Shown one piece after another: positions 8,718 through 17,626 of a stretch of 64,000 nucleotides of DNA. The notes below the pieces were generated by a model, which saw nothing but the letters and a program-made list of their open reading frames with translations, was not told the DNA's origin and did no database searches. A program made the position numbers and the translations under genes. Position 1 is the first letter of the stretch, and each line of letters starts with the position of its first letter. This DNA is from Luteolibacter yonseiensis (GTDB taxonomy: Bacteria; Verrucomicrobiota; Verrucomicrobiia; Verrucomicrobiales; Akkermansiaceae). Location of the stretch: contig NZ_JAENIK010000011.1 of NCBI RefSeq assembly GCF_016595465.1, forward strand, positions 682,001 to 746,000. The letters are read 5' to 3'.

Positions 8718-9259
8718 CAGGTGTGACTGAAATTGGAGTCCGGGATCTTGCCGCCGATGTCCCGGTTTTATCATGAGAATGAAATCGATCGGACCCGCTT
8801 TCGATCCCAGATGAAATTGACGCTGGGTCGCCGTGCTTTGTCGCATTTGATCCAAAATTCCCGGAAGGATCCTGGAGGGGGAACTTCGGATGATCTCGCA
8901 CGGTGTCGGAAGGGTTGGAATTTCCGTGCGGTACGGCGGCAGTCCCGGTCGCGAGGGGAAGAGATCTCCCATTCCGCCTGACCGCAGCTCAAATCGGGTG
9001 CCGGGCCGTTGCTTGTCCCGGCGGCAGGAGAGTATCGCCTGATCGGGCCGGTAGTTTTCTCCGGCATCCATCCCGACGGGGAGCCCGACCATCAGGCTCT
9101 CCATGCCGCTGTCGGGGGGATATTTTTCCGGTTTGGTCCATTTTCCGCTAGAAATCCCCGGAAGCGGCCCGGAGACCGCCGTATTGGCAGACAAATCCGG
9201 TTGTCATCCGTTTTTTGAATGGATAGACTCCTTCAAAACCCGTGCCGCCTTACTCTCCC
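8718..9259. other. Gene-poor stretch between methyltransferase and amidase genes
   Basis: About 540 bases without a convincing intact gene. Several short frames exist on both strands, but none has a family motif, a good start or sensible codon use. The only recognisable piece is the LepA-like fragment at 9015-9120, listed separately. The stretch looks like decayed coding DNA. Confidence 0.5.
9015..9120 (+). pseudogene. Possible degraded LepA (EF-4) fragment
   Basis: In the frame starting at 9009 the translation contains GEYRLIGPVVFSGIHP, then DHQALHAAVGG. The intact lepA gene upstream encodes PGYKEIQPMVFSGIYP, then DYEALKAAMGK, at 6924-7011. About half the residues agree over 30 positions, including the EF-4-specific VFSGI(Y/H)P core, with the same spacing. 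Nothing before or after this stretch aligns, so if real it is a small remnant of a duplicated or foreign lepA. Chance resemblance cannot be excluded by eye. Confidence 0.35.
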
Positions 9260-10300
9260 ATGGAACATCCCTCGCGATCCGGCTTCCGATTGCGGTCCTT
9301 GTTCGCGAGCCTGCTGCTCGCGGTGACGATGCTTGGCCCGGTTCCAGCCGCTCCGGCCCCGGCGGCATCGAAGTGGAACATCACGAAGATCGACGGCCGC
9401 TCGTATGTTTCGGTGGATGACATCAAGAGCTTCTACAATTTCACCAAGATGTCCCGTTCCGGCGCCACCGTCATTCTTGAGAACGCCAAGGTCGAGATGC
9501 AGTTGAAGGTGGGCGGGACGGATTGCCTGATGAACAACGTCAAGTTTGTCTTCAGCCAGACCATCGCGGCCCAGGGAGACAAGATCTACGTCTCGCAGAT
9601 CGACCTCGCGAAGCTCATCGATCCCGTGCTGCGGCCGAATTTCATCCAGAATGCCGGGGATTTCCGTACGGTGGTGCTCGATCCCGGCCATGGAGGGAAG
9701 GATCCCGGTGCCACGAACGCTCTGGGCACGGAGGCCAGATACAACATCAAGGTGGCGGAAATCGCGAAAAAGCAATTGGAAGCGAGAGGCTTCCGGGTGG
9801 TGATGACCCGCACTACGGATGTCTACCAGTCGCTGCAGGAACGCGTGGATTTCGCGAACGCGGTGAAGGAGGATGCGATCTACGTGAGCATCCACTTCAA
9901 TTCCGGTGGACGTTCCGCCCGTGGCATCGAGACATTCACCCTTTCTCCGCCGGGCATCTCCCATTACGGATCCGGTTGGAAGGCTTCCGACAACCAGGCG
10001 CGGGCTGGAAACGAGCATGATTCGGCGAACATCGCTCTCGCCACCTCGGTCCATGGTTCGATCCTGCGCCGGCTTGGAAAAAACACCCTCGACCGCGGCA
10101 TCAAGCGTGCCCGGTTCAGCGTGCTCTCGGGGGTGCGTCACCCGGCGATCCTTCTGGAGGGTGGTTTCATGAGCCATCCTTACGAAGCCAAGCTGATCGA
10201 CAACGGCGCCTATCAGAACGCCATCGCCACGGGCATTGTCGAGGCCATCGCGAAATATCGTTTTGCCGTCGGCAACGTGAAGGCGGTGCCGAGGAACTAA
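9260..10300 (+). CDS. N-acetylmuramoyl-L-alanine amidase, exported (Amidase_3 family)
   Basis: A 346-residue protein that cleaves the bond between MurNAc and the stem peptide of peptidoglycan. A signal peptide covers about residues 1-32 (basic start, SLFASLLLAVTMLG, then Ala/Pro). A small copper-amine-oxidase-N-like beta domain follows (KIDGRSYVSVDDI...). The catalytic domain carries VVLDPGHGGKDPGA (zinc ligand His144), SIHFNSG (His212) and the catalytic-type Glu in LLEGGF (about Glu300), so it should be active. ATG 9260 is preferred over GTG 9242 because it gives a clean signal peptide. It converges on folP. Confidence 0.92.
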   Translation: MEHPSRSGFRLRSLFASLLLAVTMLGPVPAAPAPAASKWNITKIDGRSYVSVDDIKSFYNFTKMSRSGATVILENAKVEMQLKVGGTDCLMNNVKFVFSQTIAAQGDKIYVSQIDLAKLIDPVLRPNFIQNAGDFRTVVLDPGHGGKDPGATNALGTEARYNIKVAEIAKKQLEARGFRVVMTRTTDVYQSLQERVDFANAVKEDAIYVSIHFNSGGRSARGIETFTLSPPGISHYGSGWKASDNQARAGNEHDSANIALATSVHGSILRRLGKNTLDRGIKRARFSVLSGVRHPAILLEGGFMSHPYEAKLIDNGAYQNAIATGIVEAIAKYRFAVGNVKAVPRN

Positions 10301-10309
10301 ACGCGTCTC

Positions 10310-11182
10310 CTATGGTCGGGTCACAGGTGGCCGCGCATCCGCCACGGTTCCATTCAGGATCGCCTCCGTCATTCTCAGGGCCTCCACATTGGGCCGCACC
10401 GCATGCACGCGGTGCAGCATGATCCCTTTTTCCCGTGCGTTCGCGGTGATCGCCACCGTGGGCCACTCGCGGTCCGTGAGGCTGTCACTTCCCAATATTC
10501 CTGCGATGAAAGACTTGCGGGAGACTCCCAGCAACAGCGGTCTTTCCTCCACGGAAATATCCCCAAGGGAACGCAGCAGCGCCAGATTGTGTCCGAGCGT
10601 TTTTCCGAAACCAATGCCAGGGTCGAAACACAGGGCTTCCTTCGCGATACCCGCGGCTGTCAGCGTGCGGAACCGTTCTTGGAAAAATGCCCGCACCTCG
10701 GCCACCACATCTTCGTAGCGGGGTGCCGCCTGCATCGTTTGCGGGCGGCCCTGCATGTGCATCACCACCACGCCGCAACCGCTGCCGGCGCATACCTGCG
10801 CCATTCCGGCATCCGCCAGCAGGCCGCTCACGTCGTTCACGATGTCCGCGCCGGCTTCCAGCGCCGCCTTTGCGACTCCGGCCTTGGAGGTATCGATGGA
10901 AATCAACCCATCCCATGCGGCACGCAACCGGCGGATGACCGGCACCGTGCGTGCGATTTCCTCGTCCTCCGGCACCGCGGCGGCTCCCGGGCGCGTGGAT
11001 TCGCCCCCGATATCGATCAGGTCCGCACCCTCGGCGATCATCCGGAGGGCGTGGGAGTGGGCCGTTTCCACCGCAAGATGTTCGCCTCCGTCGGAGAACG
11101 AGTCCGGAGTCACATTGAGGATTCCCATCACCCGCGCCTGGTGCGAGAGGTCGAGCGTGAGGCGGCGGGTTTTCCAGATCAT
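10310..11182 (-). CDS. folP: Dihydropteroate synthase
   Basis: A 290-residue enzyme that joins p-aminobenzoate and dihydropterin pyrophosphate in folate synthesis (cytoplasm). The family landmarks are all present in order: MGILNVTPDSFSDGG near the N-terminus, DIGGESTRPGA, ISIDTSKAGVAKAA, IVNDVSG, VVMHMQGRPQTMQ, the substrate-loop DPGIGFGKTLGHN and LLGVSRKSFI. The C-terminal HRVHAVRPNVEALRM is also as expected. Convergent with the amidase gene, with only nine bases between the stops. Confidence 0.96.
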   Translation of the reverse strand: MIWKTRRLTLDLSHQARVMGILNVTPDSFSDGGEHLAVETAHSHALRMIAEGADLIDIGGESTRPGAAAVPEDEEIARTVPVIRRLRAAWDGLISIDTSKAGVAKAALEAGADIVNDVSGLLADAGMAQVCAGSGCGVVVMHMQGRPQTMQAAPRYEDVVAEVRAFFQERFRTLTAAGIAKEALCFDPGIGFGKTLGHNLALLRSLGDISVEERPLLLGVSRKSFIAGILGSDSLTDREWPTVAITANAREKGIMLHRVHAVRPNVEALRMTEAILNGTVADARPPVTRP

Positions 11183-11235
11183 GGGGTGAAATTGGCGGCT
11201 TGCAGTTGCGGGGCGAGGTGCTTAGTTTGCCGCCT

Positions 11236-11787
11236 ATGAACTTGCTGGCAACTTGCAAAACCGGACTTCTCGCCTTGGGGCTGTTGTTGTCCCTGCCGTG
11301 CCACGCGGCGGAAGTGGAGGAAACCATCGACGGGCCGAATGTCCGGAAGATGAAACACGAGGACGGTTCGGAGTCCATCTTCGTCCGCAGTCCGGACAGC
11401 AAGACGCTCACGAAAAAAACCCGTGTCAACGGAGTCGTGACCATGGTCACCACCTACAAGATGGATTCGAGCGGCAACCCGCTCGGTTGCAAAATCAAGG
11501 ATGGGCAGGGCAACGAGCTTTTCAAGGTATCCTACGGCTACCACAAGGTGACCGGGCTGCTTGTTTCCGAACTGATGTTCGACGCGCGGGTCAAGCGCAC
11601 CCGTGACGGAAAGGAGATCCCGGTGCAGGAGATCAAGTATCTCTACGATGCGGAAGGCAAACGCAGCGCTCCCATGGCCTTCAACTATCTTCCGGGCAAA
11701 TATTACGAGGAGGTTTTCGGAAAAAAATCCACCGCTCTTGAAGGGGATCCGTTCAAGCAAACCGCTCCTTCGAAGAAGGGCCGCTGA
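11236..11787 (+). CDS. Exported hypothetical protein
   Basis: A 183-residue protein with a signal peptide (TGLLALGLLLSLPCHAA, cleavage near residue 25) and a beta-rich mature part with several Lys/Gly turn segments. No catalytic motif or known family is recognised. ATG 11236 is chosen over the in-frame start at 11200 because it puts the signal peptide at the N-terminus. It precedes the coiled-coil protein at 11806 by 18 bases, so the two may be co-transcribed. Confidence 0.7.
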   Translation: MNLLATCKTGLLALGLLLSLPCHAAEVEETIDGPNVRKMKHEDGSESIFVRSPDSKTLTKKTRVNGVVTMVTTYKMDSSGNPLGCKIKDGQGNELFKVSYGYHKVTGLLVSELMFDARVKRTRDGKEIPVQEIKYLYDAEGKRSAPMAFNYLPGKYYEEVFGKKSTALEGDPFKQTAPSKKGR

Positions 11788-11805
11788 AGTCCAACGATTT
11801 CTTTC

Positions 11806-13113
11806 GTGCCCTCACCCCAGACCCTATTGCCCTGGCTGCTCGGCGGAGTCATCGGAGCGGCAGGTATTCTCCAAGGACTGCATTGGCGCTCCAGTGCCGC
11901 ACCGGCGGATCTTTCCGGGCTTGAAAACCAGCTCCGCATCGCAGGCGAGGAGAATGAGATGCTCAGGCGGGAGAACGAGTCGCTCCGTTCGCTCGCGCAA
12001 GGCGGTGGCGAACTTTCCGTGCCGCAGGAATTCATCGATCGTGCGGAGAAGGAATCCGGTCTTCGTTTCATTTCCTCTCCGGTGCTCCACCGCCTGGCGT
12101 CGGAGGAACTCCGTGACAGGATCACCGCCGCCATCGAGAGCGAATTCGGTCCGGCAGGCATCGATGATCGTCAGGAAGCCTACAAGCACATCGGCTGGCT
12201 CAGGCCGGACGATGATCTCCTCGCGCAGCTCTCCGCCGTGCGGGCGGTCGGGGCGTTGGGGTGGTTTGACGAGGTCACCGGCGAGGGGTGGGTGACGGAT
12301 CGGGTCGATCTGAAGAACATCCCGGACCAGGCCGTGCTTTTGCGGCTGCTCACCCGTATCGTGCTGAATCAACATTTCCCGCCGCCGCCCGCCTACCCGG
12401 GCGACGACGCGGCGCGGGCGAGGGAGGCGGTTCATGAAGGTGCCGCTGCGGGTGCTGAAGCACGTTTTTATGCGGCGAGCGCCCAAACCATCGGCTTCAT
12501 GCCCATGAAGGAAAACGCGGAGCTCGGACTGCTTGTCGCCAGCCTCCCGCCTTTCATGCAAACGCTCACGCGGTTTCCCCTCACGATCGGCAAGGGACTG
12601 GCGGATTCCGCGCACGTCCAAGGCAATGAAAAATTCCAGGCGCTTTTCCGCAATCCGCCGCGGACGACGCGGTCGATCCTGCATCCTCTTGAGTCCGCGC
12701 GCGAGGCTCCGGTATTCGAGCTTCCCGCCACACCCGAGGACGCCTTTCTCACCGAGTCGGGCGGTCTCCTCGGGCTGCGTTCCTGGCTCGAACTCGGCAC
12801 CGAGCCGGGCGCTGCCGCCGAAATCGCGTCCGCATGGCAGGCCGACCGTTATGTATTGTTTCCAGATGGCGAGGCGTCCACGGCGGTTTTGTGGGAGATC
12901 GAAATGAGCGATGCCGGCGCGGCGGATCGCTTGCAAGAGGTCGCGCTGCGGATCGTCGCCGGCCTGGCAGGCCGGAAGTCTCCCGCGAAACCCGGCCAAA
13001 AAGTCACCTCATCAGACAAGCGCCACCTCCTGCTCACCCGGCCATCTCCCACGCGCATTCGTTTTCTCAATACATTCGAGCCCACGACGGCAGACGCGCT
13101 TGGGGGCAGGTGA
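11806..13113 (+). CDS. Membrane-anchored hypothetical protein with short coiled coil
   Basis: A 435-residue protein starting at GTG. A single hydrophobic segment near the N-terminus (LLPWLLGGVIGAAGILQGL) is followed by a charged coiled coil (ENQLRIAGEENEMLRRENESLRSL) and a large soluble region. It contains several Gly/Leu-rich helices, and the sequence falls in no family I recognise. The TM-coil-domain layout suggests a protein displayed on the periplasmic side. It is 40 bases upstream of acyP. Confidence 0.65.
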   Translation: MPSPQTLLPWLLGGVIGAAGILQGLHWRSSAAPADLSGLENQLRIAGEENEMLRRENESLRSLAQGGGELSVPQEFIDRAEKESGLRFISSPVLHRLASEELRDRITAAIESEFGPAGIDDRQEAYKHIGWLRPDDDLLAQLSAVRAVGALGWFDEVTGEGWVTDRVDLKNIPDQAVLLRLLTRIVLNQHFPPPPAYPGDDAARAREAVHEGAAAGAEARFYAASAQTIGFMPMKENAELGLLVASLPPFMQTLTRFPLTIGKGLADSAHVQGNEKFQALFRNPPRTTRSILHPLESAREAPVFELPATPEDAFLTESGGLLGLRSWLELGTEPGAAAEIASAWQADRYVLFPDGEASTAVLWEIEMSDAGAADRLQEVALRIVAGLAGRKSPAKPGQKVTSSDKRHLLLTRPSPTRIRFLNTFEPTTADALGGR

Positions 13114-13153
13114 ACCCTTCCTTGAACCCAACCGCCCATTTTCAAAGTTTTCC

Positions 13154-13429
13154 ATGATCGCCAAACAAGTCATTTTCGAAGGCCGGGTGCAGGGTGTCGG
13201 ATTCCGCTACACCGTGAAAGAACTGGCGCGCGGTTTCGATGTGTGTGGCTGGGTGAAGAACCTCCCGGACGGTACTGTCGAACTGCAGGCGATGGGCGAG
13301 AAGGACGAACTGGAGTCGTTCATCAGGGAAATCGCGGAAGAGTCGAACGTCGCGCACCACATCAGGAATCTGACGGCGGTGAAGATCCCGCTTCTGGAAA
13401 ACTGCCGGGGATTCAGCATCGAGAGATGA
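13154..13429 (+). CDS. acyP: Acylphosphatase
   Basis: A 91-residue protein hydrolysing acyl phosphates. The signature FEGRVQGVGFRYTVKELA holds the catalytic Arg (GFR), and the second motif GWVKNLPDGTVELQAMG holds the catalytic Asn. Length and motif order match the family exactly. Start ATG 13154; the frame upstream to 12911 overlaps the preceding gene and is not used. Confidence 0.95.
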   Translation: MIAKQVIFEGRVQGVGFRYTVKELARGFDVCGWVKNLPDGTVELQAMGEKDELESFIREIAEESNVAHHIRNLTAVKIPLLENCRGFSIER

Positions 13430-13469
13430 ACAGATCGGGCGAAGCCATCTCCACGGTTGTCCGCGCTGG

Positions 13470-15239
13470 TCACGGATTCCGTGTCTCCAATGAAACCTTG
13501 CCTGAGACATCTTGCGCCACCACCCACCATGGGCCCTCGCGGTAGGCCATGACAGGTTTACCATCAGATAAAACGCCATCGGATTTTTCACCTGCGGGAA
13601 GTCTGACCCGGGCGCTTGATCCGGGAGGAAGAGAGAGTGTGAGCTTGAATGTCCCGCCATTCTCCCAGCGGACGTGAAGCGGGCCGCGCGGAGTTGGAAT
13701 TTTTCCTCCCGCATTTTTCAGGTTGCCGGGATTTGGAGCGATGCTCACACGAGTCCAACCGGGTGCCAGGGGGTATGCGCCGAGAATGTAGCGCGGAAAC
13801 AGGTTCGCGGGCGCGGCTCCCCAAGCGTGATTCCAATCCTGGTTCGGTTTATATTTTTGATCCCAAGCTTCCCAGGTAATGGTGGTGCCGCTGTCCAGCA
13901 TGTGTTTCCAACTGCGGTCGTTGGGCGCGGTGATGAGCTCGATGGCCTGGGCGGCCGCGTCATTTTCAAAAAGTCCTTCCAGCAGATATTGTGCTGCGTA
14001 AACCGAGCATGCCATGCCGCGCCCTCCAAGCCAGCGGACAATCTTTTCCCGACAGTCCGGCGGGACGACTCCGAAAGCGATTGGAAAGAGATTGGCATGC
14101 AAGGACGCATGATCCGTGCCTTCCCCGTCCCGATAAAGACCACGCGCCGGATCAAAGAGCACCCTGTGGAACGAGGCGCGGGCCGTCATCAGATTTTGTT
14201 CATAGTAGGCGGCGTCCCCCTCTCTTTCCAAGGCGCGGGCGAGTTCCGCCATGCAGGTGAGGCCACGCAGGTGGAAGGCGTTCATCACCGTGTTCACGGG
14301 TTTGAATACATGGCCGTCGCGCTCACCCGCGGGCCAGTCCACGAGATCGTTCTTGATCTCATCTTTGGGAGTGACGATCAGCCCGTCGGCCCGTGCATGC
14401 CTGAGATGGAGTTTCCCTTTCAGCCCGGGGTAGCGGGCGGCGAGCCATTCGACATCTCCTGTCCACATCCAGTCGGCGTGCGCCATGAAGATCATGTGCG
14501 TGGCCCATTCCGTCGGCCAGGTGGGATATTTCATCAGGCGGTCGAAGGTATCGCGGGCCATTTCGATGTCCCCCTCGGTGTAATAGTGGCTGAGCTGGTT
14601 GAGATAGGCGTCACCCTCGTAGGCGATACGCTCGCGCTCGCCATCCACATAAACGCCGGCGAAGGTGGTCGCCTTGATGGAATACTTGCAAAGTTCCCAG
14701 ATACGGTTGAGTGATTCGTCGGATGAAACGAATGACGAGGCATCCTCGTCCCAACTGCTGGAAAAACCGGAGCGTCGAGTGATGTCCTGTGGTTTCATTT
14801 CCCCGGTCCATCCTTCGATTTCGATCCAGCGGAAGGGGATCAATACGCCGAATTCCGTCGGTGTGAGAACCGCCTCGGGCTGTTTGGTGTTCCGGGCATC
14901 GGCGGCGGGGGCGACGATGAGGGGCTTGTTTCCCTTGAGCTCCACCTCCGTAGCCGCATACCTCACGCTGCCCGGCGGGGTCCGGTTGATGCGTCCGCCG
15001 GCGGATGCCTCGCCGAAGTGAACGATGATTTTTTTTCCACTGCCACCCGGCGGAGGAGTGATCTGCAAGTTTCCAAAAGCCACTTTTCCGAAGTCGACCA
15101 AGATGGTGTTCTGATCCACCGGACTGATTCGCACGGGGGCCTCGTCCACGAGACTCACAGGCGCGCTGTAGGCTTGGGGCAGGACAGCAAACATCAGAAT
15201 GGCGATAAAATGGGCGCTACGGCGCCGGCGGAAGTTCAT
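13470..15239 (-). CDS. Exported GH78-like (alpha-L-rhamnosidase family) glycosidase
   Basis: A 589-residue protein with a signal peptide (HFIAILMFAVLPQAYSA). A beta-sandwich-like N-terminal region follows, then an (alpha/alpha)6 barrel with the GH78-type signature YVDGERERIAYEGDAYL (Asp and Glu general acid region). Later there are conserved W-E-x-W (ITWEAWDQK) and NHAWGAAP motifs and a C-terminal beta domain (GPLHVRWENGGTFKLTLSLPPG). It should act on rhamnose-containing plant or bacterial glycans in the periplasm or outside. ATG 15239 is used so the signal peptide is N-terminal. The RmlD-like gene nearby is the biosynthetic counterpart, but no operon links them. Confidence 0.8.
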   Translation of the reverse strand: MNFRRRRSAHFIAILMFAVLPQAYSAPVSLVDEAPVRISPVDQNTILVDFGKVAFGNLQITPPPGGSGKKIIVHFGEASAGGRINRTPPGSVRYAATEVELKGNKPLIVAPAADARNTKQPEAVLTPTEFGVLIPFRWIEIEGWTGEMKPQDITRRSGFSSSWDEDASSFVSSDESLNRIWELCKYSIKATTFAGVYVDGERERIAYEGDAYLNQLSHYYTEGDIEMARDTFDRLMKYPTWPTEWATHMIFMAHADWMWTGDVEWLAARYPGLKGKLHLRHARADGLIVTPKDEIKNDLVDWPAGERDGHVFKPVNTVMNAFHLRGLTCMAELARALEREGDAAYYEQNLMTARASFHRVLFDPARGLYRDGEGTDHASLHANLFPIAFGVVPPDCREKIVRWLGGRGMACSVYAAQYLLEGLFENDAAAQAIELITAPNDRSWKHMLDSGTTITWEAWDQKYKPNQDWNHAWGAAPANLFPRYILGAYPLAPGWTRVSIAPNPGNLKNAGGKIPTPRGPLHVRWENGGTFKLTLSLPPGSSARVRLPAGEKSDGVLSDGKPVMAYREGPWWVVAQDVSGKVSLETRNP

Positions 15240-15380
15240 GACCGGCAGTCTTGGTGGAATCACGAGGCGAGGCAAGAACACGCGGAATCCCATAAATGGG
15301 GGATGCGTGCCACCCGGGTGTGTTTTTCCAAATCGCCCTTTCCCTTGGCGTCGGCTGATCTAGCGTGACGGGAATCTCCG

Positions 15381-16328
15381 ATGAGTCCGTGTTTCCAATG
15401 CTCCGTCTTTTTCCTGATGATGATCTGTCTGTCCGGTTGCCAGCGACGCCGCGTGTTCGAAACCCCGAAAGCGGTTCCCGTGAGAGAGGACGGTGCCCTG
15501 GAACTGCGGTTGATGAGTTTCAACGTGCGTTATGAAAATCCCGGAGACCGCGAATCCAGGTCATGGCGCAAGCGAGTGGTGGGAGCGGTTTCGATGATCC
15601 GCAGGGAACGGCCGGATGTCATCGGCATCCAGGAAGCGCTGCATGGTCAGGCTGCGGACCTATGGGCATCCCTGCCGGATTACGAGTTTTTCGGAGTGGG
15701 CCGTGATGACGGAAAAATGGCGGGCGAATATGCCGGAATCTTCTACCAGCGGGACCGGTTCGAGCCGGATTCGACGGACTGCGGAACCTTCTGGCTTTCC
15801 GACACTCCGGAAAAGGAGGGTTCGAAGTCCTGGGGAAATGAAATTCCCCGCGTGGCGGCGTGGCTCCGTCTGGTAGACCGTGCGACAGGGCGAGGATTTT
15901 ACGTCATGAACACGCATTGGGACCACCGGAACCAGCCATCGCGGGAGCGCGCCGCCTTGTTGATCGCGCGGCGGATCGACGCCCGGAAGCACGCGGAGGA
16001 GCCGGTGGCATTGGTGGGGGATTTCAACTCGATGGAAAACAATCCCGGGCTGATCTATCTGACGGGCCGGAGCGGGCCGCTGGCGGGCTCGACACAGGCC
16101 TGGTCCCACGGATTGGCGGACACCTATCAATCGCTGCACGCTGCGGAAAAAAACCGGCGGACGCTGCATTTCTGGAGCGGCCGCAGGGACGGGTTGAAAG
16201 TGGATCACATTCTTGTTAGCAAGGGAGCGAGGATCGCCTCCGCGGAGATCGTTTCCCAGGACAAGCCGGAGGTTTCGGACCATTTCCCGGTGACCGCACG
16301 GGTGATATTTCCGTCAACACGCCCCTGA
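15381..16328 (+). CDS. Endonuclease/exonuclease/phosphatase-family lipoprotein
   Basis: A 315-residue protein with a lipoprotein signal (VFFLMMICLSGC, lipobox LSGC at about Cys20). The EEP fold motifs are in order: LMSFNVRYENPGD, DVIGIQEALHGQ (catalytic Glu), NTHWDHR, LVGDFNSMENNP (Asp/Asn pair) and SDHFPVTARV (final Asp-His). Members of this secreted subgroup act as phosphodiesterases or nucleases. The 3' end overlaps the convergent RmlD-like gene by 15 bases. Confidence 0.85.
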   Translation: MSPCFQCSVFFLMMICLSGCQRRRVFETPKAVPVREDGALELRLMSFNVRYENPGDRESRSWRKRVVGAVSMIRRERPDVIGIQEALHGQAADLWASLPDYEFFGVGRDDGKMAGEYAGIFYQRDRFEPDSTDCGTFWLSDTPEKEGSKSWGNEIPRVAAWLRLVDRATGRGFYVMNTHWDHRNQPSRERAALLIARRIDARKHAEEPVALVGDFNSMENNPGLIYLTGRSGPLAGSTQAWSHGLADTYQSLHAAEKNRRTLHFWSGRRDGLKVDHILVSKGARIASAEIVSQDKPEVSDHFPVTARVIFPSTRP

Positions 16329-17186
16329 ACAACGGGACCTGACATATTCGACAAGCGCCTCCCGCCAGAGCCTCGGCGGATGACCAAGCAGGCCGGCGAG
16401 GCGGGATGTTCCCATGGCCGTGAACCTGGGCCGTGGGGCGCGGAACGACCGCATTTCCGCGAGAGACTGCCGTCCGATGCCAGGCAACGAGGAAATGACA
16501 CCGCAGGCCAGCATTTCCTCCACCACTGCGGCGGCCATGTCATGCCAGCTCACCGGTTCGCCGGAGTTGCAGGCATGCAGCACGCCGGTGGCGTGCTGTG
16601 AGAGGATGTGCTCCGTCCATTGCGACAAGTCGCTGGTGAAGGTGGGTAATGAAAATTTATCGGAAATCGCGGCCAGCGGCTGTCCCGCGAGCGCGGCTTC
16701 GAAAATCTGATCCACGAATGATGTTTTTTCCGGGCCGAACACCCATGACACGCGGATCACGCCATTTCCAGGCCAGGCGAGAACCGCATCCTCGCCAGCC
16801 AATTTGCTGCGGCCATAAGCGCTGAGAGGGTGGGGGATTTCCTCCTCGTCGCGCAGGCCGGGATCTTCACCGGCGAAGACATAGTCGGTGCTGAAGTGGT
16901 AGACACGGACGTTCCGTGCGGCGGCCCACGACGCGATTTCGGCCGGAGCATCTGAGTTCACCCGCCGCGCGAGCTCCGGATGGTCCTCGCACATTTCCAA
17001 CGAGGTGATGCCCGCCGGGTTCAGAAACACGTCACACTCAAGCTGCTCCAGTGCGGAAGCCAAGGAACGGGGATCCGCGAGATCGCATATGCTCCTGGGC
17101 AGAGGAACGATCTCGTGGTTTGGGGAAAAGTGCCGCACAAGCGCGGCACCCACGCGGCCGGTGGTTCCTGTGACCGCGATTTTCAT
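16314..17186 (-). CDS. RmlD-like sugar-nucleotide reductase (dTDP-4-dehydrorhamnose reductase family)
   Basis: A 290-residue short-chain dehydrogenase. The NAD(P)-binding glycine motif is VTGTTGRVGAAL at residues 4-15. The RmlD pattern follows: NPAGITSLEMCEDHPELARRVNSDAP, HFSTDYVFAG and the catalytic YGRSK (Tyr/Lys). RmlD enzymes make dTDP-L-rhamnose; relatives reduce other 4-keto sugars, so the exact substrate is open. No rmlA/B/C neighbours are seen in the window. Confidence 0.8.
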   Translation of the reverse strand: MKIAVTGTTGRVGAALVRHFSPNHEIVPLPRSICDLADPRSLASALEQLECDVFLNPAGITSLEMCEDHPELARRVNSDAPAEIASWAAARNVRVYHFSTDYVFAGEDPGLRDEEEIPHPLSAYGRSKLAGEDAVLAWPGNGVIRVSWVFGPEKTSFVDQIFEAALAGQPLAAISDKFSLPTFTSDLSQWTEHILSQHATGVLHACNSGEPVSWHDMAAAVVEEMLACGVISSLPGIGRQSLAEMRSFRAPRPRFTAMGTSRLAGLLGHPPRLWREALVEYVRSRCSGAC

Positions 17187-17194
17187 GGGAGAAC

Positions 17195-17521
17195 TCAGAT
17201 CAGCCCTTGTTCACGGAGCTCTTCCTCCACGTCATCATAAGCCGGAGCCACGATGCCCGCGTCCCGGATGCGCTGGATGTTCCGGCGCACGCCGAACTTG
17301 CTGCGCGGACCCGCCACCAGCCCGGTGACGCCGCCGACGACAAACGGCAGCAGCGCCGCGACGCCGAGCACACCGAGACCGATCCCCACCCCGCGGCGGG
17401 CGCTCGGGTGCATCAGGTCGCCCAACAGCAATCCCGCGGCAGCGCCAAGAAGGGCCGGTGCGGTGAGCGCGCTGTTTTCGATCCACGCCGGATTCGTCGT
17501 CTCGTAATACTCGTCTGCCAT
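17195..17521 (-). CDS. Hypothetical small membrane protein
   Basis: A 108-residue protein with two adjacent hydrophobic, Gly/Ala-rich helices (APALLGAAAGLLLGDLM and GVGIGLGVLGVAALLPFVVGGVTGLV), a basic loop and an acidic C-terminus (AYDDVEEELREQ). No family recognised. It sits 8 bases upstream of the RmlD-like gene on the same strand, so the two are probably co-transcribed. Confidence 0.65.
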   Translation of the reverse strand: MADEYYETTNPAWIENSALTAPALLGAAAGLLLGDLMHPSARRGVGIGLGVLGVAALLPFVVGGVTGLVAGPRSKFGVRRNIQRIRDAGIVAPAYDDVEEELREQGLI

Positions 17522-17626
17522 GAGAGAGAACTATCGCTTTTCCGGGTTACCGACAACTCCTGAAAAAGAAAAAAATCGAGCATTCCGGCTTCCTTATTTC
17601 TATCAGACCGACCAGTATTGGCGCGC

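Noticed and set aside
8712..9194. Minus-strand frame of 160 codons
   Set aside because: No family motif, odd codon use, and it runs over the LepA-like fragment on the other strand.
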